Position numbers and translations under genes: made by a program. A stretch of DNA of 64,000 nucleotides from contig NZ_CP070947.1 of assembly GCF_017084445.1 (NCBI RefSeq), positions 310,001 through 374,000 of the forward strand, read 5' to 3'. This DNA is from Mycoplasma sp. Mirounga ES2805-ORL. GTDB taxonomy: Bacteria; Bacillota_I; Bacilli_A; Mycoplasmatales; Metamycoplasmataceae. Below are positions 59,311-64,000 of the stretch, in pieces. A model generated the notes under the pieces. That model did no database searches and was not told the origin of the DNA. It saw only the letters and a program-made list of their open reading frames with translations. How positions within the stretch are numbered: position 1 is the stretch's first letter; every line of letters begins with the position of its first letter.

Positions 59311-61017
59311 CTAAAAACGTTTTTTTATCTCTTTCGCAACAGCCTTAGGAACAATCTCACTCAACTCTTCTTCCGATGCGTTATAGATATTAGAATATGT
59401 TTTAAACTTATTTAATAACTTGTTTTCAAGAGCTGGCCCTAGCCCTTTTATCGATTGTAATTTGCCTTCAAGAGATATAATTTTTTGTCTATTTCTCAAA
59501 TGTGACTTTGCAAATCTATCCACTTCTATTTGAATTTCCGAAAGAAAATTAAATAATTCTTTTTCTTTTATTTCCCTTTCCTCAAGACTTAAATCCACAA
59601 TAGCTCTAGTCTTATGGTTACCATCTTTTACTAAACCAATAATCGGAATATTAAAATTTAAATTATTTAAAACTTTTTTAGCTTCCTTAATTTGTGCCTT
59701 TCCGCCGTCTACTATTATTAAATCAAAGTCTTTTTTGAGCTTTTCATTTGTAAAATATCTTGTGAAGGTTTGCTTCATATATTCAACATCTGCTAACCTC
59801 GAAACATTAATACTTAAATTAAATTTTCGATAGAGATCTTTGTTTTTTACTCCATTTATATAAGCAACTGCAACACCTACTGGATTTGTATTATTAATAT
59901 TTGAATTATCAAAGATTAGAATACTTTCTAATGAATTATTAGGAACATATTTTTTAAGTGTCGTTAAAAGAGCGTGAATTTTTTCAATATCATTATTTTT
60001 AGAAGACATTTTATTTTCATAAAAATAGTCTAGGTTTAATCTCGCTACTTCTAAAGCTCTTTTAAGTGGTCCTATTTTAGGGTTGATTATTTTAAATTCA
60101 TCAGGAAGATTTAATTCTAGATTAATAAAGTCATTAGAAACTAGTATTTGTTCTGGAAGTAACTTTGAATTGTAATATTTAACAATAAAGTTTTCTAAAG
60201 TTGACTCTAAATTACCATTAATACTAAATTGCTGATTATCTTTATTTATTAATAATCCGTATCTATAAAATAGTATAGTAACATAAATTGTTTTATCATC
60301 ATATTTGAAATCTATAACATCTATATTTTTAAATGTTTTAAGTTCAATAATTTGATCTTCTCTTAATTTTTCTAAGTAATTTATAGAATTTCTTAAATCT
60401 AAAGCTATTTCATATTGTTCTAGTTCAGAAGCTTGTTCCATTTTATTTTTTAATTCATTAATATAATGAACGTTGTTAAATTTTAAAATACTTTTAATAT
60501 TATTAAATTTATCCAATCAAAATTGATAGTCATTATTTTTTATAACTAAACCTTTTTCATAGAATGCTTCTCTTTGCAATAATTTTAAAATAACATTAGC
60601 ACCGTATCCGTTAGGAAATGGTCCAAAATAAAATAAATGTTTATTTTCTTTTTTATTCAAATTTCTTGATAAAGAAATATTTAATTTTTTTTGTAACTCT
60701 ATCTTAATGTATGGATATCTTCTATCATCTAACAAAAGTAAATTATATGGCGGGTTATATTTATCAATATATTGCTTTTCAAGTAAGAGAGCTTCTTTAT
60801 TGTTGCGCACTATAAATATTTCATATGAGTCTATATTTTTAACTAATGTAGAAGTCATGTAACTATTTACACTACCTCTAAAATATTGCTGCATTCTTTT
60901 TCTAAGATTTTTAGCTTTACCAACATACAAAATATTACCAGCTGAATCTTTTCAAATATAAACACCTGGTTTTGTAGATATTGTTGATATTTTTTTTATT
61001 AATTCTTCATAAGTCAT
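59311..61017 (-). CDS. uvrC: Excinuclease ABC subunit C
   Basis: 568 residues. UvrC makes both cuts around a lesion in nucleotide excision repair with UvrA and UvrB. The N-terminal GIY-YIG nuclease (PGVYIWKDSAGNILYVGKA with Arg following), the UVR helix pair (NELKNKMEQASELEQYEIA), the RNase H-like nuclease (FDLIIVDGGKAQI) and the C-terminal helix-hairpin-helix are all present. The GIY-YIG motif is completed only by a TGA Trp and by starting at ATG 61017. It lies two bases after the thioredoxin-like gene. Confidence 0.96.
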
Positions 61018-61019
61018 AT

Positions 61020-61361
61020 TTAATCTAAAAACTCCTCAATAATGTCTATGAAGATGTCTTTAGGTCAAAAGTTAGAAATGTTCTTTTTAATAATGTTATT
61101 TTTTACAAAGATAAAAGTCGGGATTTCAAGAACTGAAAATTCGGCAAAAGGATCTCTATATACTCCAGCCTCTTCAGCATCAATTTCATAGAAAACAATA
61201 TTTTTATTATTAGAATACAATTTACTAATTTCTTTTAAAATTACTTCCATTTGTTTTAACTTAAAACAATTTTTTTTAGAGAAATACAAAACATATAAAA
61301 TATCAGAATTTTTATTTTCTAGCAAAATATTTAATACATCTTTAAATAGTATCCTAATCAT
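61020..61361 (-). CDS. Thioredoxin-fold protein lacking the CxxC pair
   Basis: 113 residues with a thioredoxin-like order: strand ILYVLYFSKKNCFKLKQ, strand IVFYEIDAEEAG, then the cis-Pro loop in VLEIPTFIFVKN. The usual W-C-x-x-C is replaced by K-N-C-F-K-L, with a single Cys at the first position and no resolving Cys. It could be a monothiol or structural member; redox activity is doubtful. SD AAGGAGTTATGTA precedes the ATG and overlaps the gap after the acidic-tail gene. It is co-transcribed with uvrC. Confidence 0.65.
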
Positions 61362-61375
61362 TACATAACTCCTTT

Positions 61376-63088
61376 TTAATTGTTATCTTCAAGAATTGGA
61401 CTAATTCATTCATCACTATCATCTTCCGTAGCTAATTCAGTTGTTTTAGTTAATAAAACATTGTTGCTTATAATTTGTGAATCGGTTTGATCAAAATCTT
61501 CAAATAATATATTTAAATTATCTTCTTTTTCTTTATTTGATTTAGATGGAATAAAACTTTCAACAGTTTTAGCCATATCATTAGATTCCTTATCTTGATA
61601 TTTAATATTTATTGTTTTACTAATTGTGTTTTCGTCTGTAAAATCATCATCAAAACCTATGTTAAGTTCTGATGTTTCTTTTAAATTATCTTCATTAAAA
61701 CTAATCGTTTTAGTCTTTTCATCAATTTCATTAGTATCGGTTAATTCAAATCCTAAATTCACTTCTTTTGTTTCATTTGGAGTTACTATATTTGTTTCCT
61801 CTATGATATCATCTCGATTAATTTGGACCTTATTTTTATTATCAACATTTTCAATGCTACCTAAATTAAGATTAATTGTTGTAGTAGATGTCTTAACCAC
61901 ATTTCCTTGTTCATTTATTGAATATTCATAGCTATTTGAAAACTCAGCACTTTGTTCTAATGTTTTTTCGGTGGTATCAAAAATAACAGATTCATTTCCG
62001 TTGCCATTAACTAACGATTCAAAATTAATATTTGGCATCATAACATTAGCTGCATCTTTGGCACCATTTTGCTTAGTTAACAAAATTTTTGTAAATTCCT
62101 GTTCATCTCTTTCATCTTTTGAAATTTTAATATTCTTCTTAATAAAGAAGTCTTTGGTTAAATTATGATTAGCAAATAAATCTATATTTTTATTAACTTG
62201 CTTTATTATGTAATCAAAACTAAATTTGTAATGATCTAATTTTAAAATTGATGAAGCCTTCTTATAAAAATCAAAAATTTTTTTAGATTCATCAGTGTAA
62301 TAGAAAATACTATTAGGTTTCTTTAGGTAATTTTCAATCATTATTAGGTTCTTTTTCTTAGTGTTTAATTCCCTAAAATATTTAATTGGATTTAAAGTGA
62401 CTAATCAAAATCATGATAATAATATTATTAATATTATGATAAAAATACTCAAAAACGGAGAAAGCACAGCACAATGTAATATATTAAATATTGTGTCAAA
62501 AACAATACCTACATTCCCATAACAAATAGGAAAATTAATTACATCTTTTCCCGAGCCTGAAAAAGAATATACTCAACCTTTTGTAAAAATTAATTTTAAT
62601 TCATTCGGTTTATAATAAAAGGCATTATTTACTCTTAAACTCACTAAAACAGCATGATAAATAATTGCAAAAGCTAGTAAATTAAGTCATATAAAAGTTA
62701 TTATTCTTTTTTTCAAAATTCAATAATCAACTCTCGTGTAATTTTTAAATCATCTAAAGTAATACTTTTTAAAAACAACACTCAACCATCTTGTTGCAAA
62801 AGTAAAATATGAACCAACAAGAATAAAAATCACTAAGTCACCAAAAACTTGGCCAAAAGAATAAATGTATATTTTTCTTAAAAAATTAAAGAAAACACTA
62901 CTGCTTTTTTCTTGACTATGTTGATAATGAATTGTCATAACTGCGGCACTTAGTAAAAGAATAATAATAAATTTTAAAAATTCAATTGAATAGTTAAAAC
63001 TAACGTCGCCCACAACATCACTAGGTTTTTTGAGTTCTTTATTTTTAAAAATAAGATTTTTATTTTTTATTAGCTTCATTTTATTCAT
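61376..63088 (-). CDS. Four-TM membrane protein with a long acidic cytoplasmic tail
   Basis: One 570-residue frame; the part from 62342 to 62750 is open because all stops there are TGA, so the membrane part and the acidic part belong to one protein. Residues 1-250 contain about four hydrophobic helices (IEFLKFIIILLLSAAVMTI, FGDLVIFILVGSYFTFA, FIWLNLLAFAIIYHAVLV, LSIFIIILIILLSWFW). The remaining 320 residues are hydrophilic and acidic, Asn/Glu/Thr-rich, with recurring LNLG and INLGF-like phrases (INLNLGSIEN, VNLGFELTD, LNIGFDDDF). I do not recognise a family. It is the first gene of the trio with the thioredoxin-like gene and uvrC. Confidence 0.7.
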
Positions 63089-63139
63089 ATTATGTTCTTA
63101 ATTATATTATTAATAATTCTAATATTGATAATTAATAAA

Positions 63140-63175
63140 AAAAATCGCGGTAAAAAAGGTCCGCGAATTTTTTAA
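63140..63175. terminator. Bidirectional-looking terminator after the SPFH gene
   Basis: TCGCGG/CCGCGA stem, a GC-rich island in this genome, flanked by A8 on the left and T6 on the right. For the minus-strand SPFH gene it lies about 20 bases beyond the stop. Confidence 0.8.
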
Positions 63176-63190
63176 AACTTACACTAAGCA

Positions 63191-64000
63191 TTATTCAGGT
63201 TTTTTAGTTGGTGTTTTATCACCTGCTTTTTCTCCTAATTTCATTCCTTGATTAAAGAATGTCCCTAAACTTACAGCTTGTGCAATGTCTGTTGGAAACA
63301 TTAAAGTATTGCTTTGACCATTTGATATTTCACTAAGTGCAATTAGCGATTGAAGTTGAATAAATTCTTTTGAAGGCTTTGCTTCGTTTATTAATTCAAT
63401 AGATTGTTTTTTACCTTCAGCTTCAAGAATTAATGCTTGTTTTTTAGCTTCTGCATTTAGTATTTTAGCTTCTTTGTAACCTTGTGCTTTAGTTATTTCG
63501 GCTTGTTTAATACCCTCGGCAATAAGAATTTGTTCACGTTTTTCACGTTCAGCTCTCATTTGTTTTTCCATTGCCTCTTTAATTTCTTGAGGAGGAAGAA
63601 TATTTTTTAACTCAACTCTAATAATTCTAATTCCTCAATCATCTGTTGCTGAATCTAAGATTTCTCTTAGTTTTTCATTTATTGTATCTCTAGAAGTAAG
63701 AGTTTCATCTAATTCTAAATCACCTACTAAATTTCTAAGAGTTGTAGCTGTTAAAGATTCAACTGCAAAAAATGGATTTTCTGCACCATACGCAAATAAT
63801 TTAGGATCTAAGATTTTTAAATAAACAACAGTATCAATTTGCATTGTAACATTATCTTTTGTAATAACCGCTTGTTCTGGAAAATCGAATACTTTTTCTT
63901 GTTTTGTTTCGGTTAATTTTACTCTATCAATTAGAGGGATAATTCAATGAAGTCCGCCTTCTAGAGTTTTATTATATTTACCCAATCTTTCAACAATTTT
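63191..64000 (-). CDS. SPFH/band 7 (stomatin-like) protein, N-terminus outside the window
   Basis: At least 270 residues; the beginning is cut off by the window end. The SPFH domain is clear: ERLGKYNKTLEGGLHWIIPL, AVITKDNVTMQIDTVVYLKI, AVESLTATTLRNLVGDLELD and RVELKNILPPQEIKEAME, followed by a long charged coiled coil (EKREQILIAEGIKQAEITKA) and a short Pro/Lys tail. Such proteins form oligomeric scaffolds on the inner face of the membrane and often guide membrane proteases. One Trp in the SPFH domain is TGA. Its neighbours do not include an FtsH-like gene. Confidence 0.93.

Overview
The window is a piece of a mycoplasma (Mollicutes) chromosome. Nearly every gene is interrupted by in-frame TGA codons that fall where tryptophan is expected. 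The DNA is very AT-rich, the proteins are short and lysine/asparagine-rich, and no cell-wall genes are seen. Gene content (arginyl-tRNA synthetase, phosphoketolase, HPr, UvrC, EF-Tu, SPFH protein, lipoproteins) fits a mycoplasma of the hominis/Mycoplasmopsis side, but I cannot name the species. All CDS coordinates below read TGA as Trp, so many genes are much longer than a standard-code ORF finder shows.

Layout, left to right. 1-1070: end of an unknown gene, a long AT-rich gap, then tRNA-Asn/Glu/Val. 1077-3034: an AIG2-like protein, then infC-rpmI-rplT with a structured leader and a non-AUG (AUA) infC start. 3120-6148: a MoxR/RavA-type AAA+ ATPase coupled to a VWA (ViaA-like) protein. 6154-10611: YwaF-like membrane protein, argS, ptsH and an alpha/beta hydrolase. 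10722-16733: a single 2,003-residue lipoprotein. 17154-22455: tuf with a palindromic leader, an M17 aminopeptidase overlapping a histidine phosphatase, and a MATE transporter. 22649-23362: eight tRNA genes (Pro, Ala, Met, Ile-CAU, Ser, fMet, Asp, Phe). 23543-31821: phosphoketolase, flavodoxin-like protein, then pyrG-ileS-lspA.

31900-38846: LicD-family transferase, BI-1-like membrane protein, a fused nucleotidyltransferase-aminotransferase resembling PntC-AEPT (aminoethylphosphonate activation), rpsO, an APC permease and deoB. 39204-40637: two adjacent frameshifted genes, one resembling a class III nucleotidyl cyclase and one an Abi-type HEPN protein; together they look like a decayed or switched-off defence pair. 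40891-45726: 16S-23S rRNA operon (minus strand, no tRNA in the spacer, no 5S), with clear processing stems. 46103-48862: a GalE-glycosyltransferase fusion and a second LicD protein. 48973-58922: the S10-spc ribosomal protein operon (20 genes, minus strand), which stops at rplO without secY; several of its proteins carry long charged extensions. 59311-64000: uvrC, a thioredoxin-like protein without CxxC, a four-TM protein with a long acidic tail, and the end of an SPFH/stomatin protein.

The most interesting threads are the cell-surface decoration genes (two LicD proteins, the PntC-AEPT-like fusion, the GalE-GT2 fusion and the giant lipoprotein) and the broken cyclase/HEPN pair beside the rRNA operon.
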